In this document: positions 53,501 to 63,100 of the stretch, in pieces
Layout: each line of letters starts with the position of its first letter
Numbering within the stretch: the stretch's first letter is position 1
Assembly (NCBI RefSeq): GCF_003390925.1
Contig: NZ_QUBS01000082.1
Span: 160,420 to 224,419 of the forward strand
Reading direction: 5' to 3'
DNA length: 64,000 nt
Origin: Trinickia diaoshuihuensis
GTDB taxonomy: Bacteria > Pseudomonadota > Gammaproteobacteria > Burkholderiales > Burkholderiaceae
Translations under genes and position numbers: made by a program
The notes under the pieces: model-generated
Database searches by the model: none
Told to the model about the DNA's origin: nothing
What the model saw: the letters and a program-made list of their open reading frames with translations, nothing else

Positions 53501-54097
53501 TCACCTCTCGCCGTCGCACACCAGCCCTCGCACAGGCAACGCATGCGCACCTTCGAAGGCCACGCCGGGACGCCGCATCCGCAGATACACGCCGTTCTCG
53601 CCGTCCGCCTCGAAGCCGAGCCGGCGATAAAGCGCCTGGACGCGGTTGTCCATTTCGACATACAGCACGATCGGCATCGCTCGCGCCGCCGCGTGCGCCA
53701 CGAACGCCTGCAAAAGCCGCGTTCCGATGCCCGCTCCGCGATGCGCCGGCAGCAATGCGATATCGATCAACCGCGCCTCGCTGCCGCCCCAATCGTGATA
53801 AAGCCGACCAATCGGACACCCGTCCAACTCGATAACATCGAAGCAGCCGTTCGGGTAGTGACTGCGGTAATACTTGTCCTGCATCGAAAACTGTTCGGCC
53901 AGCAACTGCGCGATGCGCTGCTCGTCCAATCCCGACCGCGCGAATTCTTCCGCGCGCGTACTTTCGAACACGCTGTAGAGAAACGCGCGGTCGCATTCGA
54001 GCGCCGGACGCACGAGCAACCGATCGCCGACACCGGCAATGCGCTGCGATTGAACCGCCGCGTTGGTTTCGACGTGATCGGCCAACTGAGATCTCAA
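53501..54097 (-). CDS. GNAT-family N-acetyltransferase
   Basis: 198 residues from a TTG start; a later start is possible because the domain begins near residue 27 (LLVRPALECDRAFLYSVFESTR). The acetyl-CoA site LIDIALLPAHRGAGIGTRLLQAFVAHA (Q/RxxGxG/A) and the final MRRPGVAF region are clear. It is the first gene in the minus-strand locus, 122 bp before the DUF6916 gene; acetyltransferases often accompany tail-collar genes. It may modify the exported proteins; substrate unknown. Confidence 0.75.
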   Translation of the reverse strand: MRSQLADHVETNAAVQSQRIAGVGDRLLVRPALECDRAFLYSVFESTRAEEFARSGLDEQRIAQLLAEQFSMQDKYYRSHYPNGCFDVIELDGCPIGRLYHDWGGSEARLIDIALLPAHRGAGIGTRLLQAFVAHAAARAMPIVLYVEMDNRVQALYRRLGFEADGENGVYLRMRRPGVAFEGAHALPVRGLVCDGER

Positions 54098-54462
54098 CTA
54101 TCGTGGTGAGGGAAGAGCTTCGATTTGCTCCGAGCCGTGGTCAATCGGCCCGAGAAAATCAACAATTGTTAGCCCCGGCTTAACGACCTGGATATTAGTC
54201 TAGAGAATCGTCACTAGCAATCGCGTCTGTCGTGCAATCGCTACGGAGATACCCGGATCGACAGGACGCCGCTCGCGGCAAAGGCAGAGCCCGAGCGGAT
54301 CGGCCAGAAATTGGGAAGAGACGCGACGCGCGTTAAGCGAGGCACCCGCCCCGTTTAACGCGGTCGCAAACGTTGGCGCGATATATCTTGCGTCGATTAA
54401 TCGGTAAAAAACGGCTTATCGCAATCTCAGAATCGACGCGCCACTTTTATTCGAAACGAATA
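54098..54462. other. 365-bp intergenic region, probable promoter of the export locus
   Basis: It is AT-richer than its surroundings. It contains a weak minus-strand promoter-like pair (TTGCTA at 54215-54220 and TAATAT at 54192-54197, 17 bases apart), the palindrome AACAATTGTT at 54161-54170 and an 8-bp inverted repeat CGCGTTAA/TTAACGCG at 54329-54336 and 54355-54362. The last lies beyond the phasin stop but lacks a U-tract. No supported gene. Confidence 0.35.
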
Positions 54463-55008
54463 CTACTGCTTCACCGAGGAAACGACATTTCCAGAATCGT
54501 CGACGATATCGATCGAACGTTTCTTGCCGCTTGCCTTGCCGCTCGCCGCGAGGCTCGGCTCCTCCACCGGCACGGGTAGCGTTTCGTCGGGCGAGGCGAG
54601 GACGAGCGGGCCGCCGGTGCGCGACTGTGCGGCCTCGGAATACGCCGACGCGAGCCAGTTCGTGCACGCGCTCAATCCTTCCCAGCTCGCGCCAGCGTTG
54701 TTCGCGGCCGTCTCGGTGGCGATCGCGCTCAAGTGCTGCCAATAAGCGAGCGTCTTCTTGAACCCGGCCTGCGCTTGCGCGCTCGGCAGCGTGATCATCC
54801 ACTCCAGCGAGCGCGAGTCCACGGCCGCGAGCGCAATGCCGTGCTGTTCGGCCAGCGTGGTCTTGACCGTTTGCAGGTTCAGCCGCGTCAGCCGCTCGAA
54901 ACCGTCGAAGGTTTGATTGGCGATGTCGGCCATCGACGCGAACGCCGCTTGCGCCGCGGAACTCGCGCGCGCGGCTTCGCCCGAAAAGTCGATTGCAGGT
55001 GAACTCAT
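54463..55008 (-). CDS. Phasin (PHA-granule-associated protein)
   Basis: 181 residues starting MSSPAIDFSGEAARASS. It is an all-helical, Ala/Gln-rich phasin_2-type protein: AFASMADIANQTFDGFERLTRLNLQTVKTTLAEQ and SAYSEAAQSRTGG. It coats polyhydroxyalkanoate granules in the cytosol. The tail (KASGKKRSIDIVDDSGNVVSSVKQ) is Lys-rich. The longer frame to 55062 adds a Cys/Arg-rich stretch and is rejected. It is followed upstream on the same strand by the DUF892 gene. Confidence 0.88.
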   Translation of the reverse strand: MSSPAIDFSGEAARASSAAQAAFASMADIANQTFDGFERLTRLNLQTVKTTLAEQHGIALAAVDSRSLEWMITLPSAQAQAGFKKTLAYWQHLSAIATETAANNAGASWEGLSACTNWLASAYSEAAQSRTGGPLVLASPDETLPVPVEEPSLAASGKASGKKRSIDIVDDSGNVVSSVKQ

Positions 55009-55063
55009 CGTTTGGCTCCATCGGAAAGAGAAACGAACACAGGGAATCAAGCAGGTGCGCACC

Positions 55064-55558
55064 CTAGCTATTCTTCGCTTGGGGATTGCCCACCTTCTCG
55101 GCGAATTCGGTGAGCTTCTTATCGGTCGCCTTCTCCTCTTCGAGCGTCTCCTTGAGCAGCGTCACGGCGTCTTGCTGCCCAAGCTGCTTAGCCAGCGCGC
55201 ATAGCGTGCCGTACGAGGCGATTTCATAGTGCTCCACTTTCTGAGCCGCGCCGATCAAGCCCGCATCGAGAACGGGTCCCTTCTCGATTTCATCGATGAG
55301 TTCCTCGCCCTCCTCGATCAGGCCCTCCATCGCGGCGCACTTCATCCGCTTCAGTTTGATGCCGCACTTCTCGACGACTTGATCGATGCGCTCCACTTGA
55401 CCGTGCGTTTCCTGCAGGTGCGTCTCGAACGCCTGCGACAGTTGCTCGTTCGTCGCCGCCCGAGCGAGCTTGCCCAGCGCTTTGGTCAGTTGCTTCTCGG
55501 CACTGTAGATGTCCGACAAAGCGTGAATGAACAGATCGTCCAATGTTTTGCGTGCCAT
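55064..55558 (-). CDS. YciE/YciF-like DUF892 ferritin-fold protein
   Basis: 164 residues with the family start TLDDLFIHALSDIYSAEKQLTKALGKLARAATN and the metal-binding Glu/His helices (FETHLQETHGQVERIDQVVE; AAQKVEHYEIASYGTLCALAKQLG). AAGGA is 8 bases before the ATG. DUF892 proteins are stationary-phase or stress induced and ferritin-like. It is 55 bp upstream of the phasin start, in the same direction. Confidence 0.93.
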   Translation of the reverse strand: MARKTLDDLFIHALSDIYSAEKQLTKALGKLARAATNEQLSQAFETHLQETHGQVERIDQVVEKCGIKLKRMKCAAMEGLIEEGEELIDEIEKGPVLDAGLIGAAQKVEHYEIASYGTLCALAKQLGQQDAVTLLKETLEEEKATDKKLTEFAEKVGNPQAKNS

Positions 55559-55762
55559 GGTGAATGTCCTTTATGTCAAGAGTAAGTGGCGCCCGAACGC
55601 ACTCGCGCGCTCTCGGGTCTGCCGCACTCCCGCAACGCTCGTGCCTTGGCCGGGCGCCCTTGGGAACGCGCGTTGCTGCCCACCTTCGGCGTTCCTCGAA
55701 ATCACACGCTGCGGACTTCCCCACCCGAACCGGACGTCTTCGCTCACTCCAAGGAAACAGAC

Positions 55763-56932
55763 ATGCGAGCTCTCTGTTGGCACGGTAAACACGATATTCG
55801 CTACGATACGGTGCCCGATCCCGTGATCGAAGACGGACGCGATGCGATCGTGAAGGTCTCCACCTGCGCGATCTGCGGCTCGGACCTCCATCTATTCGAC
55901 GGCTTCATGCCGAGCATGGAACACGGCGACGTCATGGGTCACGAATTCATGGGCGAAGTCGTCGAGGTCGGCAAGGACAATCACGCGCTAAAACCGGGCG
56001 ACCGCGTGGTCGTGCCGTTTACGATCATCTGCGGCGAATGCGACCAGTGCCGGCGCGGCAACTTCTCCGTTTGCGAACGTAGTAACCGCAACAAGTCGAT
56101 GGCCGATAAGGTGTTCGGCCATGCGACGGCCGGCCTATTCGGCTACTCGCATCTGACGGGCGGCTATGCGGGCGGGCAGGCCGAATACGTGCGCGTCCCG
56201 TTCGCCGACAAAACGCATATCAAGGTGCCCGACGGACTCACCGACGAGCAAGTGCTCTTTCTCGGCGATATCCTGCCGACGGGGTGGCAAGCCGTCGTGC
56301 AGTGCGACGTGCAGCCGACCGATACCGTCGCCATCTGGGGCGCGGGCCCCGTCGGGCAAATGGCCGTGCGCAGCGCGCTATTGATCGGCGCAAAACAAGT
56401 CGTCGTCATCGACCGCATCCCGGAACGCTTGGCGATGGCGGCCTCGGCGGGCGCGGTGCCGATCAACTTCGACGAAGAAAGCGTCATCGAACGCTTGAAC
56501 GAATTGACGCAGGGAAAAGGCCCGGAAGTATGCATCGATGCGGTGGGCATGGAGTCGCACACGGGACGCTCGCTCGATTCGATGGTCGATCGCGTCAAAC
56601 AAGCGGTCATGCTCGAGACGGATCGACCGCATGTGCTGCGAGAAATGATCTACGTCTGCCGCCCGGCCGGAACGCTCTCCATCCCGGGCGTGTACGGCGG
56701 CTTACTCGACAAGATTCCGTTCGGCGCCGCGATGAACAAGGGCCTTACGTTTCGCATGGGACAGACGCACGTGAATCGTTGGATGGGCGAGTTGCTGGAA
56801 CTGATCGATCGCCGGCGTATCGATCCGTCATTCGTCATCACGCATACCGCGCCGCTCGCGCAAGGGCCCGATTTATACAAGACTTTCCGCGACAAAGTCG
56901 ACGGCTGCATCAAGGTCGTGCTCAAACCATAG
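55763..56932 (+). CDS. Zinc-dependent formaldehyde dehydrogenase-like alcohol dehydrogenase
   Basis: 389 residues, MDR family, glutathione-independent formaldehyde dehydrogenase group. Catalytic zinc site [13 protein letters not shown] with [12 protein letters not shown]. Structural zinc cysteines in [18 protein letters not shown]-binding [40 protein letters not shown] precedes the ATG; earlier in-frame sequence is intergenic. It is divergent from the DUF892 gene and in the same orientation as the PhaC-like gene. Confidence 0.92.
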   Translation: MRALCWHGKHDIRYDTVPDPVIEDGRDAIVKVSTCAICGSDLHLFDGFMPSMEHGDVMGHEFMGEVVEVGKDNHALKPGDRVVVPFTIICGECDQCRRGNFSVCERSNRNKSMADKVFGHATAGLFGYSHLTGGYAGGQAEYVRVPFADKTHIKVPDGLTDEQVLFLGDILPTGWQAVVQCDVQPTDTVAIWGAGPVGQMAVRSALLIGAKQVVVIDRIPERLAMAASAGAVPINFDEESVIERLNELTQGKGPEVCIDAVGMESHTGRSLDSMVDRVKQAVMLETDRPHVLREMIYVCRPAGTLSIPGVYGGLLDKIPFGAAMNKGLTFRMGQTHVNRWMGELLELIDRRRIDPSFVITHTAPLAQGPDLYKTFRDKVDGCIKVVLKP

Positions 56933-57075
56933 GGCGCCCGCCTCGGGTTGACCCGCGTCAAGACGAACTCACTCCGAATCGACACACAATTGATGCCGTT
57001 TGCGGCGACGCTGCGCGCGAACGGCCCGGCCCGCAAAGCCGAAATAGAACGAACTTGCCGAAAAGGAGTGAGTCG

Positions 57076-58206
57076 ATGTCCGCGAAACGCCCGCATCACT
57101 TGGCGGCGCTTGGGGTGCCGCTATTTTGGCCGATGGCGGCCGCTTGCGCGATGGTCGAGGAAGGCGCGGCGCTCTACGCCAAGAATCTCGCCTTTCTCGC
57201 CGAAGAGGAAAAGCTGCACGTCGAATTGCGGCCGCAGCTTGCGACGCCCAACACCGTGCGGCTCGATCTGCGCACGATGTTCTTTCGCGACTACTCGTCG
57301 AGCGAGGCGGCGCACGTGGGAAGCGCGGCATTCCCGACCATCGTCGACGCGCCGTACGCGGGCCACACGGCGATGATCGCCGACTACCAGCCCGGCCAAA
57401 GCCTCATGACCACGTTGCGCGAACACGGCGTGACGCGGCTTTTTCTAACCGATTGGAAGTCGGCGACCGAGGATATGCGCGACCTCGAAATCGATCAATA
57501 TCTCGCCGAATTGAACGTCTGCGTGGATGAACTCGGCGGGCGCGTCAATCTTGTCGGATTGTGCCAAGGCGGATGGATGTCGGCGATGTACGCCGCGCGC
57601 TTTCCCGAGAAGGTGGCGTCGCTGGTACTGGCCGGCTCGCCGATCGATACCGATGCCGGCGATGGCCCGGTCAAGCGGATGGCGCACACCTATCCCACCT
57701 CGTTCTACGAGGAACTCGTCGAACTCGGGGGCGGCCTCATGCGAGGACAGTACATGTTGCGCGGTTGGAAAAACATGCATCCCGAGCAGCACTATATGGC
57801 CAAGCATATCGATCTGTACGAACACATCGACGACCCGGCCTATCTGAAAAAAGAAGAAGCGTTCGAGAGCTGGTATGAAAATCCGATCGACTTGCCGGGG
57901 CGCTGGTATCTCCAAGCGATTACGCAACTCTTCAAGGAGAACCGGCTCGCCAAGGGGACTTATGTTGCCCTCGGAAAGACGCTCGATCTGCGCACGATCA
58001 CCTGCCCCGTCTACCTGCTGGCCGGCGAAGCCGACGACATCACGACGAAAGAGCAAGTGTTCGACGCCGAGAAGTATTTAGGCACGCCGCCCGCGTTGAT
58101 CACCAAGCGCCTAGTACCGGGCGGGCACATCGGGCTGTTCATGGGCTCGCGCACTCTGGCGCAAGCATGGCCCGCCATCGGCACATGGATCGCGCAGGTA
58201 CGCTAG
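57076..58206 (+). CDS. PHA synthase-like alpha/beta hydrolase
   Basis: 376 residues with nucleophile elbow GLCQGGW (Cys163), as in PHA synthases and intracellular depolymerases rather than the Ser of lipases. The candidate acid is Asp320/321 in AGEADD and the His is 351 in PGGHIG. It is short compared with class I synthases (about 590) and lacks their N-terminal domain, so polymerase activity is uncertain; a depolymerase or thioesterase role is equally possible. AAGGAG lies 9 bases before the ATG. The phasin nearby supports a PHA context. Confidence 0.78.
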   Translation: MSAKRPHHLAALGVPLFWPMAAACAMVEEGAALYAKNLAFLAEEEKLHVELRPQLATPNTVRLDLRTMFFRDYSSSEAAHVGSAAFPTIVDAPYAGHTAMIADYQPGQSLMTTLREHGVTRLFLTDWKSATEDMRDLEIDQYLAELNVCVDELGGRVNLVGLCQGGWMSAMYAARFPEKVASLVLAGSPIDTDAGDGPVKRMAHTYPTSFYEELVELGGGLMRGQYMLRGWKNMHPEQHYMAKHIDLYEHIDDPAYLKKEEAFESWYENPIDLPGRWYLQAITQLFKENRLAKGTYVALGKTLDLRTITCPVYLLAGEADDITTKEQVFDAEKYLGTPPALITKRLVPGGHIGLFMGSRTLAQAWPAIGTWIAQVR

Positions 58207-58213
58207 CGAACGA

Positions 58214-59104
58214 TCATCGCGCTTGCGCGTTCGCGTTCGAGTTTGCGCTGGGGCATGCCGGATCCTTGCCCCAGTGATCGGAACAGACGCGCCAGCGGCA
58301 CACCTGCGCCTCGAAGAAATTCGACTTATCGCATTGCTTGACCTGAGCGGCCAAGCTGACCGGATGCGCCTTCGCGGCCGCGGCTTTCGCACCGACGCTA
58401 TCGGAGGCCGCATGCGCATCATACGGCTTCGTCCTTGCAACGAGGGCGGCCAGCAAATCGACATCGGGATCTTCGCGTTCCGTCGAGCCATGCGCCTTGG
58501 GACGTTTGACCACGGCGGCATGGGACGCCTGCTGTTTATCGTGGCGATTTTTCGTATTGTCGCGCGTGCTATGCGCAGGCGCAGCGCTCGACGCCGCACT
58601 CTTCGCGGGTGCCTTCTCAGCTTGAACCGGGGGTGCGCTTGCCGGCGATGCCGCGACGCCGCTTGCGAGCGCGCGCGATAAAGGATCGGCCCCAACGGCG
58701 CTCGAGGCGGACGCCGGCGTATCGTCCGCGACGATGACGGCGGCTTGCGGTGTCGATGCGGCGGCTTGCACGGCGGCGGAAGCGACGCCGCTCGCGACGG
58801 CCGGGCCCTCCGGTTTGCCGGTGCGGGCTGCGGCGTGAGCGACGGTTGCGGCGGCAACGGGAGCATGTCCGCTCGGCTGCGTGCGCTGCCATTGCCAGGC
58901 GCCTAAGGCGCCGGCGCCCGCGACGATCGCCAACGCAGCCGCGGCCAGCGGCTTCTTATTCGAGCGCCGGCGTCGAGCAACCGGTTGCGCCGACACGCGC
59001 CCTTCAAGGCTCGCGAGAATGCGGGAACTGCTGTCCGGGGCACCGGGCGCCGTCTCGGAAAGTAGGCTCGGCCGCCCTTTCGAAGTGGTTTCCGGTGCAC
59101 TCAT
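58214..59104 (-). CDS. Alanine-rich single-span membrane protein with Cys-rich C-terminus
   Basis: 296 residues. A short cytosolic N-terminus with a basic patch (RRRRSNKKP) leads to one membrane helix (about 53-71, LAAAALAIVAGAGALGAWQW), a long Ala/Ser/Pro/Lys-rich periplasmic linker (about 75-250), and a compact C-terminal module with four Cys in QCDKSNFFEAQVCRWRVCSDHWGKDPACP. No family recognised. It is divergent from the TagX-like gene at the edge of the T6SS cluster, so a T6SS-associated role is possible but unproven. Confidence 0.75.
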   Translation of the reverse strand: MSAPETTSKGRPSLLSETAPGAPDSSSRILASLEGRVSAQPVARRRRSNKKPLAAAALAIVAGAGALGAWQWQRTQPSGHAPVAAATVAHAAARTGKPEGPAVASGVASAAVQAAASTPQAAVIVADDTPASASSAVGADPLSRALASGVAASPASAPPVQAEKAPAKSAASSAAPAHSTRDNTKNRHDKQQASHAAVVKRPKAHGSTEREDPDVDLLAALVARTKPYDAHAASDSVGAKAAAAKAHPVSLAAQVKQCDKSNFFEAQVCRWRVCSDHWGKDPACPSANSNANAQAR

Positions 59105-59229
59105 TCAGTATCTCGTTGAATCGTAGTTTAATTCGCCGTGATAATAGGAATCCGGCCTCCCTTGGCAAGCAGGCCAGATTCTAAGAGCAAGCATTACAAA
59201 ATACAATTTATTTCCCCCCGGGGCTCATC

Positions 59230-60093
59230 TTGATTGCCGTTGCACTCGCCGCTTATTTCGCCGTTGCCGTCACCATCGCGGCCTTGTTCCTATTGCCCGC
59301 CGCGCGCGGCGCCCTCTTCTCGGCCGCCCTTGCATTACAAAGACGCATGTCGCGCCGTACATCGCGGGGAATGTCGCATCTGAGAAGCGGTATCGATAAA
59401 TCAGTAAGAATTTCCCATGGCGCGCTTGTCGACACGAAAAAAATACTGATTCGGCGGCGCTTGATGATTTTGATTACGGCAGGTATCCTTGCGGCGCCTC
59501 CATTGATTGCAATTGCATTGCGCGGCCGCCAATTGTTTCAGTTCGATGGCGATACCCGCGTGCCGGACGAGAAAATCGCCGCATTGCTCAATGGCGAGCA
59601 GCTCGTTCCACCGCCGCCGTTGCCGCCCGAGGTCTTCGAGACCAAAGAAGTCGAACAGGTCCGTCCGGCACTGCGCGACGCCAGCCGCGATTGGAATTTG
59701 CTGGATGCCGATTTCAGAACCCGCCTATTGCTCGTGTACAAGATCATGCGCGAGCAGTACGGGTACGAAATGGTGCTTTTGGAAGGTTATCGGAGCCCGG
59801 ATCGACAAAACCGGCTCGCGCAGTTGGGGGGCGTGACCAATGCGGCCGCATATCAGAGCTATCACCAATACGGACTTGCCGCCGACAACGCCTTTTTGCG
59901 CGACGGCAAGGTCGTCATTTCCGAAAAAGACCCGTGGGCCATGCATGGCTACGAACTATATGGGCAAACGGCCGAGCAAGTCGGCCTGGTATGGGGCGGC
60001 CGATGGAAATTGATGGATTTCGGCCACGTTGAATACCACAAGCCCGGATTCGTCCTAGGGCGCAAACCCACCGGCGCGCCAGCCGGTCAATAG
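59230..60093 (+). CDS. tagX: TagX-like M15 peptidase of the type VI secretion cluster
   Basis: 287 residues from a TTG start with GGGG 5-8 bases upstream. Two membrane helices (about 4-22 and 77-99) lead to a periplasmic VanY/M15 domain (about 140-275) with zinc ligands His212 and Asp219 in SYHQYGLAADNAF and His266 plus Glu268 in DFGHVEYH. A Pro-rich linker (VPPPPLPPEVF) precedes it. TagX in Acinetobacter is a peptidoglycan endopeptidase that opens the wall for T6SS assembly. The position 89 bp before tssM supports that role. Confidence 0.85.
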   Translation: MIAVALAAYFAVAVTIAALFLLPAARGALFSAALALQRRMSRRTSRGMSHLRSGIDKSVRISHGALVDTKKILIRRRLMILITAGILAAPPLIAIALRGRQLFQFDGDTRVPDEKIAALLNGEQLVPPPPLPPEVFETKEVEQVRPALRDASRDWNLLDADFRTRLLLVYKIMREQYGYEMVLLEGYRSPDRQNRLAQLGGVTNAAAYQSYHQYGLAADNAFLRDGKVVISEKDPWAMHGYELYGQTAEQVGLVWGGRWKLMDFGHVEYHKPGFVLGRKPTGAPAGQ

Positions 60094-60182
60094 ACGAACA
60101 TCGAACGCCACGCGCCGATACGCAAAAGCCTCGCGCCACGCAGCGCCGGGCCATTCGACCTAGAACGCCAAGTTAAAGCCTT

Positions 60183-63100
60183 ATGCAACGCTTCCTGAAT
60201 GCGCTGACCAGCAAACGCACGATGACCGTCATCGGGGTGATCGTCATCGCGGCTGTCCTATTCGGCGCCACCCTCTGGTTCGATCTTCCGCTCGCCTGGC
60301 CTATCGCGGCGATGGCAGTCATCCTCGCCCTGATCGTCGCCGTTTGGCTCTGGCGGCGCATCGCGGCGCGCCGTGCGAGCCGCAAACTCGGCGAGATGCT
60401 CGAGCAGCAAGCCGAGACCGGCAAAGCGCCGCAGGCGAGCGGCGCGAAGAGCGCGGATCTCGACGTGCTGCGCACGCGTCTGGCCGAAGCGGTACGCACG
60501 ATCAAGACTTCGAAGATCGGTCAGGTTTCGGGGGGCGCGGCGCTTTACGAACTGCCCTGGTACATCGTCATCGGCAATCCGGCGGCGGGCAAGAGCAGCG
60601 CGGTACTGAACTCGGGGCTGCAATTTCCGTTCGCCGAAAAGAGCGATGCGATCGTGCACGGGATCGGCGGCACGCGTAATTGCGATTGGTTTTTCACGAC
60701 CGAAGGCATCTTGCTCGATACGGCCGGCCGCTACTCGGTCCACGAGGAAGACCGCACCGAGTGGCTCGGCTTTCTGAACCTGCTCAAGCGCTACCGGCCG
60801 AAAGCGCCGATCAACGGCATCATCGTCACGGCCAGCATCGCCGAGCTCACGAACAGCCGCCCCGATGCGACGATCAACCTCGCGCGCAGCCTGCGTCAGC
60901 GCGTGCAGGAGCTGACCGAGAAGCTGGAGGTATTCGCGCCGGTCTACGTCATGTTCACGAAGGCCGACCTCATCACCGGATTCGCCGAGTTCTTCAGCGG
61001 CGGCGAACGCCACGAGTACGACCGCGTGTGGGGCGCCACCCTGCCCTACGAGCGCGACGAAAAGCGCGATGTCGTCGCGCTGTTCGACGAACGCTTCGAG
61101 GAACTCTACGAAGGCCTCAAGGAAATCAGCGTCGCGCAGATGTCGATCAACCGCGGCACGATGCTCTCCCCGGGGCAACTAAGCTTCCCGCTCGAATTTC
61201 TGGCGATCAAGCCCGCGCTGCGCGTGTTCCTCGCCACGCTGTTCGAGAGCAATCCGTTCCAATACAAGCCGATCCTGCGCGGCTTTTACTTCACGAGCGC
61301 GCTGCAAGAAGGCGAAACGAGCAGCGCCGCGGCGCAACGCATCGGCCAGCGTTTCGGCCTCGCCGTGAACGATCTGCCCAAGCCGCAGGCAGCCGCCTCC
61401 AAGAACGGGTTTTTCCTGCGCGATCTGTTTTCTAAGGTCATCTTCGCCGACCGCCAAACCGTGCGGCAATTCGCGAGTCCCGCGAAAACTCGGATGCGCT
61501 ACGGCACGTTCTTCGCGTTCGTCGCCGTGCTTGCGCTCGCGCTGGGCGGCTGGACCTGGTCGACGATCGGCAATCAGCAACTCGCCTCGAACGTCCAGGC
61601 CGACCTCGACAACATCGTCCGCTTGCAAAGCAACCGCAACGACCTACAGTCGCGCTTGCAGGCAATGGACATCCTCGAAGACCGTATCGAGCAACTCGAA
61701 CAATTCAAGCGCAAGCGGCCGATCTCGGTCTCGCTCGGACTTTATCAGGGCGATCGGATGGAACAGCGCCTGTTGACCGAGTACTACCGAGGCGTCAAGC
61801 AATTGATGCTCGATCCGGTGTCGCAGAATCTCGCCTCGTTCTTGAAGGAAGTCGACGCGCATCCCGATCAGTTGGCCCCGCTCACGCGTCCGCCGGAGTC
61901 GGGCGCGATTGCCGTGTCCGCGCGCGCCGGCGGCACGAGCGCGAGCGGCGGCGTCAGCACGAACGGCAATGCGGCCCAAGGCGGTCTGTACAGCGACGCT
62001 TCGCCGACCAACGTCGAAGACGCCTACAACGCGCTCAAAACGTATCTGATGCTCTCCGACAAACGCCATGTCGAAGCCGCGCACCTCACGGATCAACTGG
62101 CGCGCTTCTGGCGCGGCTGGCTCGAAACGAATCGCGGAAACATGTCGCGCGACGAGATGATCCGCAGCGCCGAGCGCATGATCACGTTCTACCTTGCGCG
62201 CGTATCGGACGACGATTGGCCGATGATCGACGCCAATCTCTCGTTGATCGATCAAACGCGGGAGAACCTGCGCCGCGTCGTGCGCGGCATGCCGGCCCGC
62301 CAGCGTGTCTATGAAGAGATCAAGGCGCGCGCATCGACGCGCTACGCACCGATGACGATCGCGCGCATCGTCGGCGAGAACAACGCGAATCTCGTGGGCG
62401 GCAGCTACGCGATCCCCGGCACGTTCACGCGCGAAGCGTGGTTCGGTTACGTGAAACCGGCGATACGCGATGCGGCGACGAAGGAACTTCAAGCGAAGGA
62501 CTGGGTGCTCGGCACCTCCTCGCAGGACGACCTGACGCTCGAAGGCAGCCCCGAGCAGATTCAAAAGGCGCTCGTCGGCATGTACAAGACCGAATACGCG
62601 CAACACTGGCAACGCTTCATGCAAGGCATCGCCGTGCGCGATTTCGGCAGTTTCGGACAAGCCGTCGATGCCATGAACCGGCTCGGCGATCCACAAGACT
62701 CGCCGATTCGCAAGGTCCTCGAAACGGCTTACGACCAAACGTCCTGGGACAACCCGGCGCTCGCCGCCGGCCCGCTGCAAAAGGCTCAGAACGGCGTGAC
62801 GGGCTGGTTCAAGCGCCTGTTCTCGTCGAAACAGCAAGCCGCGCAGAACGCGGGCGTGGACCTCGACGTCAATCTCGACGGCACCACGGCCGCCGGACCG
62901 GTCGGCGTCGCGTTCAGCGGCCTTGCGCGAATCGTCGCCAAGCAAGAGAACGCGTCGTTGCTGGGCGGCTATATGGAGACGCTGTCGAAGGTCCGCACGC
63001 GCTTCAACATCCTGAAAAACCAAGGCGATCCGGGGCCCGGCGCGCGCGAACTCATGCAGCAAACGCTCGACGGCAACGGCTCGGAACTCGCCGATTCGCT

